Shown here: in pieces, positions 31,815-44,000 of the stretch
Numbering within the stretch: the first letter of the stretch is position 1
Layout of the letters: every line of letters starts with the position of its first letter
Assembly (NCBI GenBank): GCA_963281255.1
Contig: OY725489.1
Location: 682,001 to 746,000 of the forward strand
DNA length: 64,000 bases
Source: Aphrocallistes beatrix
Taxonomy: Eukaryota; Porifera; Hexactinellida; Sceptrulophora; Aphrocallistidae
Direction of reading: 5' to 3'
Made by a program: the position numbers and the translations under genes
The notes under the pieces: generated by a model
Told to the model about the DNA's origin: nothing
Databases searched by the model: none
Seen by the model: the letters and a program-made list of their open reading frames with translations, nothing else

Positions 31815-34800
31815 ATGGCTAGCCCTAGCCTCTACCCCGAGAACGGGACTGTGCATCCCGTGTCCCGCGGCATATCTGACATATTCGCTATTCAGCTAGA
31901 AGTGACTGGTCGACTGCTGGAAGCTGAGCAGAATAAGGTTAGTTACCATTATTCTTCACATTTTGTATTATCCAATACAAATTCTCAGATCTGAAATCGG
32001 GAAAACCACTAAATAGGATTAGTCTTCAAGAACTGAATAGTCCCCAACATATAAGCTGAGATGAATTTCATTGGTTCATCGGGACAGAATACCAGACCCG
32101 ATGTGTCCTATGGTATCTATATTTAGTTGTCTCTACACTGCTAGGTGGACCTGATGGAGAAGGAAATGCGCGCCAATATGAAGGACGAAGTGTCAGCTGG
32201 CAGCATGAAGGCGCGCGCTCTGAAGGAACAGCAGAGCAGTTTCCTGCGAATCTACACTCAGCACCAGCGTCTGCTGCAGGAGTACCAGGCAGTGGCCGTG
32301 GACGTGTTCAGAAAGGCCGCCGCTAGCTCCACTCAGCGGACAAGGTACAGGACCAACTGTGGGACCAAGGGGTCCCTTGAACCGGTAGAATCACGTCTGT
32401 GGGAACTAAGGGATCCCTTAAACCGGTAGAATCATGTCTGTGCCGTATTATATAACCGTGTATAGGATCACACATTTTCCTATTTTTCCTTTTCTACAAC
32501 TCCCTAAGGACGGTTCTATTTCTGGAACTAGGCTCTATTAGTTCAGAGCTGGGGTTAGTTTTGGGTTCGTTTAATTGATGCTTTAAGCTTAATAGTAGCT
32601 TAAACATGCTTCACTGAGATAGCTACATATAAGTGTTAGGGATAGTTATTAACAATTAACTGGAGTCTGTATGGTTTGGTGTTACAAAGCTCATTTGTTG
32701 CAGGTCCATTCCGTCCGTGGGGATGAAGAATACTGTCAAGAAGCGAGTGTCCATATTCGGAACGATCGTGTCTGACAGTCAGGGCGCTCAGATCCACGAG
32801 AGACCGAATCTCTTCTCTCTCTTCCAACCGGACGATTTCAAAGCCTCCGCTGTCGCTCCCTCCCCCGGGACGCCGCCACTCAAGTTCGATAACGGCTACC
32901 TCGTGTCCGGGAGTATGGCCGCTCTGGTGGAGCACATGATACCCACTCTGTCTTACTACCCCGAGAGGACGTTTGTGTTCGCATTCCTGCTCTGCTCCAG
33001 ACTCAAGACGAGACCGCATGACCTGATGGGAAAGGTGGTACTCTCTATTCTATTGCCGTAAACTGGGGCAACTTTGGCCCTAAGAGGTGACTTTGTCCCA
33101 CAATAGCAATTTTATTAAAATATACTCAAACTTATGAATCAATGTAATCACATTGCAAATATGTTGAATGAAACTCTGACTATGTCCAAAGGTATTTAAA
33201 ACGCAATATTTCTAATTTTAAGTATATTTTATAAAAATTGCTATTGTGGGACAAAGTCGCCCCAGTTTACGGTACTAAAATGTCCCATTTTTGTGTGTTT
33301 TTAACTACGAAACAGTTTCTATTTGTTCCAGTTTGATTGGTTTATATCTGTTTTAGGTGTACGAAGCATATGAGCAGCAAATATCTCAGTTAAAACCCGT
33401 TGATAAGGCTGTTCTCTCAGGATTCTTCCTGCAACTGCTCAGTGAATGGACTGACAACTTCGCTTATGACTTCAGGTAGATAGTAGCTCTGACATGTCGA
33501 GACCGAGACTGTATATTTTGATCAGAAAATATGTAGAATTTCAATACTAATTAATATAAATTCTACATTTCTGATCAAAATTCTACATATCCTCTGATAT
33601 ACAGTCTCGTCGAGACCGTATGGTAGCTTCGTGGGACCAAAATTGATTTATCTGGTAGATATGGTTTCCCGAATACCCGTTACAGAGGAAAAAACAACAA
33701 CAAATGCCACTATACTCTAGTTGACATCTAAAAATGATGTCCACTTTATTATCTCAAATCCGAAGTATCGATTTTATTATTCTAATTTTAGAGATGAAAG
33801 GAATATGAAAACATTCAAAGACCTGACGCAAGAATGCACGCAGCATTCTCCAGATCTCCGCAAGGTAGTCGGTGGCTTACAGCACACTCTCTTCCACAGA
33901 CTCTCTCTCCTGGAGAAGTACGAGACCAACTTACAGCGAATTAACAACTCGGCCATGGAGAAAATCGGAGATTCAAAGGTGCAGGTGACTATGATGGACA
34001 CATGCGACAACCCAGTCACTCTTGCGCAACAGCTGACACATATCGAGCTGGAGAGAATGAATAACATCGGACCTGAAGAATTCATTCAAACTTTCGTCAA
34101 AGAGAAACCGTCTGGTGACAATACGAACGACATGAAGCGGACCAACAACCTAGAGGCTTACATCGAGTGGTTTAACCGTCTCAGCTATCTGGTGGCAACA
34201 GAAATATGTATTGTGGACAAAAAGTTGAAAAACCGCGTGAAAATCCTAGAATTCTTCATCGACACAGCCTTTGAATGCTTCTCAATCAACAATTTCAATT
34301 CGCTGATGGCGATTGTAGCTGGTCTGCACATGAATCCAGTGCAGAGACTCAAGAAAACTTGGGCCAAGACTAATCAGACCAAGTTTAATCGTCTGATGGA
34401 GATAATGGACCCGAGCGGCAACTTCAACAGCTACCGTAAAGCGGTTAAGGAAGCGATTGAACGGAGGTCGGACAAAAAGGGGAAGCCTGTTGTCCCCATT
34501 TTCAGTTTGCTTGTCAAAGATCTGTACATGGTAAACGAGACTATTCCACTGAATCTAGACAGCGGGCAGATTAACTTCAACAAATTCTGGGAGTTATCCC
34601 AGCACGTGACGCACCTTCTCTCTTTCCGAGACTCAGAGTTCAGTCCTGCGAGGTTAAAGAACGCACTGAACTACCTAATGACGGTCCCCGTGTTCAGTGA
34701 AGACGAACTCTACCTCTCCTCTTACAAGTGCGAAGAACCGGAAATGAGTTATGAGAAGTCGAAATATCGGACACTACGTGAATCTACGAAATCTACGCCT

Positions 34801-34827
34801 AAAGTGGAGGACTTGAAGATCAGTTGA
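31815..34827 (+). CDS. RASGEF1: RASGEF1-family Ras guanine-nucleotide exchange factor
   Basis: Exchange factor for Rap2/Ras-type GTPases. Five exons: 31815-31937, 32145-32344, 32704-33034, 33357-33475 and 33792-34827; 602 residues, longer than the roughly 480 of vertebrate RASGEF1A/B/C because of an N-terminal helical extension (VDLMEKEMRANMKDEV...). A Ras exchange motif domain starts near residue 160 (YLVSGSMAALVEHMIPTLSY, ERTFVFAFLL, RPHDLMGKVYEAY). The CDC25 catalytic domain follows (PVTLAQQLTHIELERM, LSYLVATEICIV, ILEFFIDTAFECF, FNSLMAIVAGLHM, RLKKTW, NSYRKAV, FNKFWELSQ). Which vertebrate paralogue is closest is not resolved. Confidence 0.9.
33056..33272. mobile_element. MITE (CCGTAAACTGGGGC family), second copy
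   Basis: CCGTAAACTGGGGCAACTTT and AAAGTCGCCCCAGTTTACGG ends, in a RASGEF1 intron. Almost the same length as the copy at 30951. Confidence 0.85.
33504..33609. mobile_element. MITE (CGAGACTGTATA family), uninterrupted
   Basis: CGAGACTGTATATTTTGATC at the left and TATACAGTCTCG at the right, folding on itself around AATACTAATTAATA. 106 bp. A second copy at 39089 carries an inserted element. Confidence 0.8.
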
Positions 34828-35072
34828 CAGAGTTGCGTGGGCAGTTGATGCCTCTTTTAATATGGACTGTTATGTTAGCTAATTTAGTATTTTTCGAATT
34901 TAATAATTATTACTTTGTTACTTGTTAATATATTATTATACTTTATATATCTAAAGTGATTTATCAGGGAAATATGTACGTATGTAGTTAAACAGCGTAA
35001 ATTTAAAATTATGATTTCATTTTTTAAAAAACTTATATTTCATGAAATATTACGAATATCTATAAAGCCAGG

Positions 35073-38000
35073 ATGGCTAGGAGTGTAACATGGAGACACT
35101 CGTCTCCTGAGAAAGTCAGGGAACGAGTAGAGCTCGCTTCTACCGCCAGACTCTACATTCTGCACCAGACAGGGCCCACTGGCTTCCACATTAAAGAGGA
35201 AGGAAAGGAGAGAAAACTAAAGGTAATGTACCGAGTGAACTTACAAAATTAGGGTGATTGCGAATGTTCATTTGTTTAGTTGACTTAACCATTTAACTCA
35301 ACCCATTTGCAACATTTAACACAGATAAATGAGTTAGCAAGATACACTTGTAGGTGTTCCTTGGAGATCCTCACACCTGCTCCTGCAACATATTCATGAA
35401 CGAGCGAGAGCTCTGCGTACACATTCTATGGTCAGTATCATACTCATATTAGCATAATTATATGTGACTTGTTAGAAGACCATCTTATTAATTTGCTTGT
35501 AAGTACCCTGATGTGAATTTCCATGTTTATTTCTTATTCGGTGGAAGATGATTGTCCAAGCTTACATTGCGTTCAGCTTCCTGCCTGCTGTCATGTGTTG
35601 TTTTTTGCTGGACTTCCATATATGGTGTTGTGTACTGCTTCTATTCGTGATTACGTCAGTGTTTTCGATGTGGTTATTGAACGAAACCATGGATAACTTG
35701 AAAGTGCTGTGCATATCCATTGGTCTGGGGTTAGTGTTCGGTCAAGCGCTCAACCAATCATTCACTTCACTCTACGCTCACGACTACATTTCTCTACAAT
35801 TCTCGCTGTACTGCTGCGCTATGTCATTCTTTCACTACTCTGAATACCTCTCCGTTGCCATGTTCAATCCTAGATACATCAAGATGGATGCATTCCTACT
35901 AACACATAGTAGAGAGTACGGCATTGCTCTGGTAGCGAGCCTGGTAGAGATGTGTCTGGAATCTTACTTCGCGCCCGTGATGAAGGGGAACCTTGTGGTT
36001 ATTTCTTGCGGGATTCTCCTAACAGCGTCTGGTGAATTTATACGGAAATTCGCCATGTATACAGCTGGTGCTGCGTTCACTCATCTAGTTTCGACTCATA
36101 AAGAATCCGGCCACAAACTCGTAACGAGAGGTCTCTATAAGTACTGCAGACATCCCAGCTACGTAGGGTGGACCCTGTGGAGCATTGGGACACAGGTCAT
36201 ACTCGCGAACCCTATTTGTGTTGTTCTTTATGCCTGTGCGGTGTTAACGTTCTATAGCGAACGAATTCATGACGAAGAATTCCATTTGGTGCGCTTTTTC
36301 GGGGAGCAATACGTTCAATATCAAAAGCGAGTTCCCATTGGTCTGCCTTTCATTAAAGGATTCGATTTAGAAGAGTTCATGAAAGCGAAGAAATAGTTTA
36401 CTTTTACTGCCAATATGAACTACCTATTTATAGATTTATTGTTATTTATTCCTGGATCTTAGGCTCTTAGCTAAGAAGTTTAAGCTCAAGCGAGAAGATC
36501 CATGTGAGTTGAAAGGATCTAAGATTGTTTAAGCTGAGTTTTGTATTTTAATATGTTCATTTAACATGTGTATTACATGCATTATTGTGTAAAGGATTTA
36601 TTTGTTGATGGTTCCCTCAGTTTGTATTGCAACAAGAAAGTATTAAATGAATTTGTGATTTACCATGGTGCTGTATGCACAACAGATTCATGGGACTTGG
36701 GGCTAGGTATCTTGGGGGTCTCTAAAGTTCTGCAACAATCAATTTACTTTCTTAATTTGACTAAGATCACTTGGTTTTAATGAAATCTAGTACCTTAAAT
36801 AAATTACATACCAATGACTCCAAAATTTGAATTTCAAAAGTGCCAAATTCAAAATCTGTCTCAGATTCCAGTCCAATTTCCGTCCAATCAAAATCTGTCT
36901 AATGTATTAGCTTCGTAGCTTAATCCTCATTTTAGCTGATGCTAGTATAGACAGGGACTTTATAAGTTTGCTAATTTGCTGTGTAGTGTTGCATCAACGC
37001 GGTTTGATAGAGCGCGAGATTAACGATTTAGTCTTGAGAGAGTTGGCAGAGAAGAAACGGTCTTTGTCGCAGGAGACAGACCGCTCCGTGTCTAGCTGCA
37101 CCCCTTCCACGCAGAAGGAGGTGCAGGAGGGAGACGTGTGTCCGATATGTCAGGAGGACCTCACTGCTGCAGCCACTGACAACCTCACCTACTGCAGGTA
37201 GAGTGTAGCGATGTCTGATCCGATATTAGCACGCTTAGCTTGTCGAATAACGATTTTGTTGCTAAATAGTGCAATTTACCCGAATACCGCACAAAAATTG
37301 AAAAAAATTAACGCGCCAATAATCCTGAGGGAAGCACTGATCTGATCCCACACCAAGGAATGATTCAGTTTAATATTGGAAATGCAAATTGCTAAATCTA
37401 GTCTAGAACTATGAAAATTGGCTGTAGGTGTCAAATGATGAGTCTACACTAAGTTTGAATATCTAAACGAAATTTTTAAACCTCCAAAAACAAACAAACA
37501 AACAAACAAACAAACAAACAAACAAAAAACAAACAAACAAACACAAACAAATGTGTTGGAATTATTTCTGGTTTTCATAGACAGAGTTGTGGCAAGTCTT
37601 TGCACGTGAGATGCATGAAGATGTGGGCAGACCATCAGAAGTCCCTGGGAGAGACCAAGATAAAGTGTCCTCTGTGCAGAGAGGAGTTCGGACCATATGA
37701 GGTGCAGACTTGGTGAATAGATTACATTATCACATACAACTTCATGGGACTCTCCTGAAGTATGTAATACTTCAGAATCGTATTCTATCTTTAGAATTTG
37801 CAAAAAGAGTCGTTAGAAGCTAAGAAGCAGACCTACAAACAGTCCCGAGCTCCTAACGTGCACACAGGCTGTGTCTGCTGTAGGTGCCATGCAGACCCCA
37901 TCACGGGGGTCTGCTACAGGTAGGACCGTAGGAGAATGTCCAACTCAGATTCTCTACCTTGATATTAGTACTGTCAACAGCGTAGACTGGGAGTGTGGGT

Positions 38001-41000
38001 TGGTAGGGCCATCTCGGACAATTTGTAGAATTATTGATAGGAGGTAATGGCTCATGACAAATGATTGGTAGTTATGGCCCCACCAACCATATCGATCTCT
38101 GGTATGTGTTCTACCATTAATCCATTTCTGATAGTTATGAATCCCGAATTTGCCAGGAATGGTAACTTATTTCCGGTTGAGTTATTTTGTGGGTTGGAAG
38201 CCATGAAATGCGGTGTATTTACTATTAATAGAATATATCCATGTTCTAATTCTAGATTTTGTATTTTGGAATCCAGGTAACTGGGATGGGATTCTTTGCT
38301 AAGATATTTAACATTCAAACAGGATTAAAATCTTATTCCTAAGCAATTCTGTCTAAGTTCTGTACTCAGGTATGTTGTGTCGTTATTTAGGTGTAGAGAG
38401 TGTGAGAATTACTTCCTCTGCTCTAAATGCTACATAGTGGATAGCCACAACCCTACTCACGCATTCCAAGCAAGGAGGGTGAGTGTGTGTAAACAGATTT
38501 TAAAATAGCATATTTATGTAAAAAATTCCGCGAAATATAAAATTTATAATTACCAGTTCAAAGGTACAGTCGACTCCGCTTAATAGGGTCACATCGGTCA
38601 GAGGACATTTTGCTCCGATCAAGCGGAGAACCCTATTAACCTAAAAGATATTTTGTATTGGCTTCTATGTGTGAGAGCTATTCCGGTCCTACCAAAAGTG
38701 ACCCTATTAAGCGGAGTCGACTGTATTTCAAATGTGATTTAATTGAAGTTCGCTTAGTATCTGAGTCAGAAGTGGAAGAGAGCTGAAGCGGTCAAGTCCA
38801 TCCCCAGTCTACCCGCCAGCATAGCTCACAGCATCGAGAGCAAGGAACTGTCCAGTGAGGACTACGATGTGCTGTTGCAACTAGACAGGTAGCACCATGG
38901 ATATAAATTAATAGCAACTACTCCATACTTTTGGTAAATTATAACTTCAACTAAATTCAGTGTTTCCATGCTATCAGCGCGCTTAGCTTGTCAATTGATA
39001 TAATTTTGTAGTCAAATAATACAATTTAATTGAGTAAATCACACGAAAATTGCAACATTAACGCGCTTTCCAATATTCCTGTGGGAAGCGAGACTGTATA
39101 TTTTGATCAAAAATGTGGAATTTAAATACTAATTAATACAAATTCCGCATTTCTGATCAAAATTCTACATATTTTCTGATAAAAATACAGTAGATATTGG
39201 ATATAGTGATACTTTGACCCAAAATTCCCTGTCCTCGACACTATCACTATATCCGATATCTACTGTATACAGTCTCGTGGGAACATTGTTCATGAATGTG
39301 TTCCTCCAGCGTTCCAGATCCAAGCAGAGGAGTGGCTGAGCACATTCTCTTCAAGTTCCCGATCCATCCAATCAAAGCGACGAGTAGTCTCCTGCTGGAG
39401 AATGAAAGGTGTGAAATCTGTAAAGAAGTGTACAAAACAGGAGATTGGGTCAGGAAACTCCCGAACTGCATGCATCAGGTGTGAATATTGTGTAACTAAT
39501 AATAGCAACTATTTCTGCCACTCTATGTATCCTTACTATTAAAACTCAATTAATGTTTATATATACGTATGTGTATATATCTGTAACGAATTGATTGAAG
39601 AAACTGCCAGTCACAGAAAGCTGATTTTTGGCATGTGGGAGTTTTTTGGCTATGGCTCCAGTAAGTTCAGAGCTCAGACCAAAATGTCGACTCATCATGG
39701 AATTATGACGTCATTGTCACATTTTAAAAGTTAAGCAATACAGTTATTCGAGCATAACTCAGGCATTATAGGAGATATAAGGCTGAAATTTTAATAGAAT
39801 CTGTATACTAACATACCTCACACATGATGCAACTATCTCAAAAAATGATAACTCATCACTTTGTTATGAGTCATCATTACTCATCAAAATTTTAAAAATT
39901 GACAAATTTGGTGATTTTTCGAGTGATGTCGAGTTTAAAACTAAGATGGACATATTTAGAGATGATTTCTCCCTTATAATTAACTAATGTCACCTCCAGG
40001 CGACCGAAGGGAGCCTCCGGCGGACACGAAGTGTCCGCCAGCCGCGCAGCGCAAGCAAGCGAAGCGCGCTTGTCTGCATTAAAGTTGAAGTAGGAATTCT
40101 ATTTTTAGTTCCATCGAGACTGTATCGACTACAAACTCAGATATTTCCAGACAACTTGTCCGATCGATGGAACAGACGTCTATCCCAAGAGAAAAACAGA
40201 AAAACGATTTAAATCACGATCTGCTACACTGCCTCAAGTACGTGGTAGCTTTTCGAGTTATAAAGTCTTATTATTTGCTACTACAGTGAAACCCCCGATA
40301 GTGAACACCTATGTATAGTGAACACCTCTGTATATATAGTGAACACCTCTGTATATATAGTGAACACCTCTGTATATATAGTGAACACCTCTGTATAGTG
40401 AACACCTCTATATATAGTGAACACCTCTATATATATAGTGAACACTTCTGTCTATATAGTGAACACATCTGTATATATGTGAACACCTCTGTATATATAG
40501 CGAACACTCTAATTTGTTTACTTTATGTATCTATTGTAAACAAAAGTAAACAAAAAATTATCAAATTTACTCGAAAATATGATATTCGAAATCTACACCC
40601 CTGAAAACCCCATGTCACCCATTGGAAGCTAGTCTCTAGCATATTTTTGAGATTTGTTTACTTTATGTATCTATTGTAAACAAAAGTAAACAAATAAATT
40701 ATAAAATTTACTCGAAAATATTATATTCGAAATCTACACCCCTGAAAACCCCATGTCAACCGTTGGAAGCTAGTCTCTAGCATAATTTTCAAAATTCGTT
40801 AAATCGTTTGAAAATGTGTATATAAAGGTGTTAAAATATATACATAACCTTTTTTATAGTCATACACTATAATATAATTGATACATCTATATAAGTTATT
40901 GCTAACAATGACAGCCTACAATAGTGTCGTACAATGATTTCCATTGTGAGAGTGAAGCCGTACATAGTATTGTATAGAAAATGTGTGAAAATTTGTTTTC

Positions 41001-44000
41001 CATATTTCAAAACGCAGCATGCTCAGATTTCAAAACGCAGCATGCTCAGATTTCAAAATGCAGCATACTCAGATTTTCAAAACGCAGCATGCTCAGATTT
41101 CTCAGCATGCTCAGATTTAAATCTCAGCATGTTCAGATTTCTCAGCATGCTCAGATTTCTCAGCATGCTCAGATTTCTCAGCATGCTCAGATTTAAAATC
41201 GCAGCGTGCTCAGATTTCTCAGCATACTCAGATTTCTCAGCATGCTCAGATTTCTCAGCATACTCAGATTTCTCAGCATGCTCAGATTTAAAATCGCAGC
41301 ATGCTCAGATTTCTCAGCATACTCAGATTTCTCAGCATGCTCAGATTTCTCAGCATACTCAGATTTCTCAGCATGCTCAGATTTAAAATCGCAGCATGCT
41401 CAGATTTCTCAGCATGCTCAGATTTAAATCTCAACATGTTCAGATTTCTCAGCATACTCAGATTTCTCAGCATGCTCAGATTTCTCAGCATACTCAGATT
41501 TAAAATCGCAGCATGCTCAGATTTAAATCTCAGCATACTCAGATTTCTCAGCATGTTCAGATTTCTCAGCATACTCAGATTTCTCAGCATGCTCAGATTT
41601 AAAATCTCAGCATGCTCAGATTTCAAAACGCAGCAGGTTTTCAGTGGTGTAGATTTCGAATATCATATTTTCAGATCGATTTGATAAATTATTTGTTTAC
41701 TTTTGTTTACAATATATACATAAAGTAAACAAATTACAAAAATAGACTAGAAACTTGCTTCCAACGGTTGACATGGGGTTTTCAGGGCTGTAGATTTCGA
41801 ATATCATATTTTCAGATCGATATGATAAATTATTTGTTTACTTTTGTTTACATTAGATGCATAAAGTAAACAAATTGCAAAACTTGGCTAGATACTTGCT
41901 TCCAACGGTTGACATGGGGTCTTTAGTGCTGTAGATCTCGAATATAATATTTTCGGATCCATATGAGAAATTATTCGTTGACTTTTGTTTACAATATTTA
42001 TATAATGGGAAAAATTCCAAACTAGGTCAGATAAAGTAACTACAAGCGCCCTCAGGGCGACTCTGCGGACAAACAGTATCTGCAAGCCGCGCAGCGCAAG
42101 TTAGCGAAGCGCGCTTGTATATACTCTAGATACGTATATATTATATACAAGCGCGCTTCGCTTGCTTGCGCTGCGCGGCTTGCAGACACTGCGTGTCTGC
42201 AGATTTACCTAGTGGGCGCTTGGGGATATTAGAGAAACAATACGTCGCTTTCTTGTTTTGTACTAAGTACGCTGGATTGTCATTTCTCTACGGTTACATT
42301 AGTGAAATCAGAACTGTAGCAGAAATTTTGTTTCGTGATAAATATAATTTACTTCGTATTAAGTCAATTAATCCTGAATGTAAGCCAATTTGAATACACA
42401 AAGTTCACATTGCTAAAGATTATATACTTAATTAAATAATCAATTCCAGTCCATGTCGTTAAAAGTTATTTTATGATCGAATTGATTGATTGTAGCATAT
42501 AACACACTTTAATTGTTGTTAACAATCAAATTATAGACTCAAAATAGCAGTATTCAATTATTTATATGAAATAGAATCGTGTTAATGGCATTATAAAAGG
42601 CTGATAATTGATTGGTTCTCACATAAACCAATGAATTTCAACCACAAATAGTCCTTTGGATTGTAGGCATAAGTCACTACCATTTTATTCCAATGTATTT
42701 GCATTATAAAATAATCGAAGTTGATTGGTCAGCACATTTTGTCACCTATCTCGGCGAGGTGTGAACATTTCGCTTAGATCTTCGAACTTAATCCTAGATT
42801 CATCATTTGACACCTACATGCCAATTTTCGTATCTCTACGACTTGCCAATTCTTCAATCAATTCGGACAAACAACAAAAAAAAAAAATCCTAGCATTTTA
42901 ATATATAAGATTTATATATATAGTATATGCAACGAATTGATTGAAGAAACTGCCGGGCGCAGGAAGCTAATTTTTGGCATGTGGAAGTATTTTGGCTATG
43001 GCTCCAGTAAGTTCTGAGCTCAGACTAAAATGTTGACTCATCATGGAATTATGACGTCATTGTTACCTTTTTAAATTAGAAATTTCAGTTTTTCGACTAT
43101 AACTCAGTCATTTTAAATGACAGAAGGCTGAAATTTTAATCGAATGTGTATATTAATATACCACAGATATGATGTAACTATCATCAAAAATGATGTCTCA
43201 TTACTCGGTTATGACTTCATCATTACGCATCAGCATTATAAATGAAATTTGGTGATTTTTCGTGCGATATCGATTATGTATTTAGGGATGTTATATCCGT
43301 AAAAATCCCAGGCGGACGAAGGGAGCCTCCGGCGGACACAAAGTGTCCGCTTGCCGTGCTTGTTTTCAAATATTATGTTATCGATGAAGGTTACGTTCAA
43401 ATAATGGGAAAAATTGAAATTTTAGATAAAAAGTGGGGATCTAATTTGAGTTCACAGAAGGTTCAGATTCATTTTTTTTGTTAGTACTCAAATATGAGAA
43501 ATTGTTTCTAATTTAATTTCAATTTCTAATTAGTTTGTAACGAAATAATTGGGACATTTCACTCTCGAATTAATTTAATAAACACAAATTACAAACAAAA
43601 TATACATCCACTCAAATATCCATAAACAAAGGGTTTGGGAGAGTTTGGGGCAAATAGGGGAGACAATGTGGAGGGGGAAGAGGAGGAGGTGGGATATCTG
43701 GAGGAGGGGCTGAAATGTTCTGAATGATTGCAGATGCGTAGCAAATTTGCAATTGCTCTTTTAGCATCTTGGCTGGGTCCTGAAAAGCGATATCTCCTGG
43801 CCACCAGTCTGGTTTTGGTCCTTTGTATGAACATCTGTCTCTGCTCTGACCCTGAGCGATAAAATATCTCAATTTCCTCCTCAATGTTTCAACGGTTGTC
43901 ATTTCTGATTTGGTTTCAAATCGTTTGTATTTATAGCTTTCTGTACAAATAACTATCCAGGCCTATGCTTTTTTTCTCACACATAGTAAGATAAGAAAAA

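Noticed and set aside
40934-41684. Several open frames of 70-150 residues across 41 kb
   Set aside because: They come from the stop-free 18 bp satellite unit and occur on both strands and in more than one frame.
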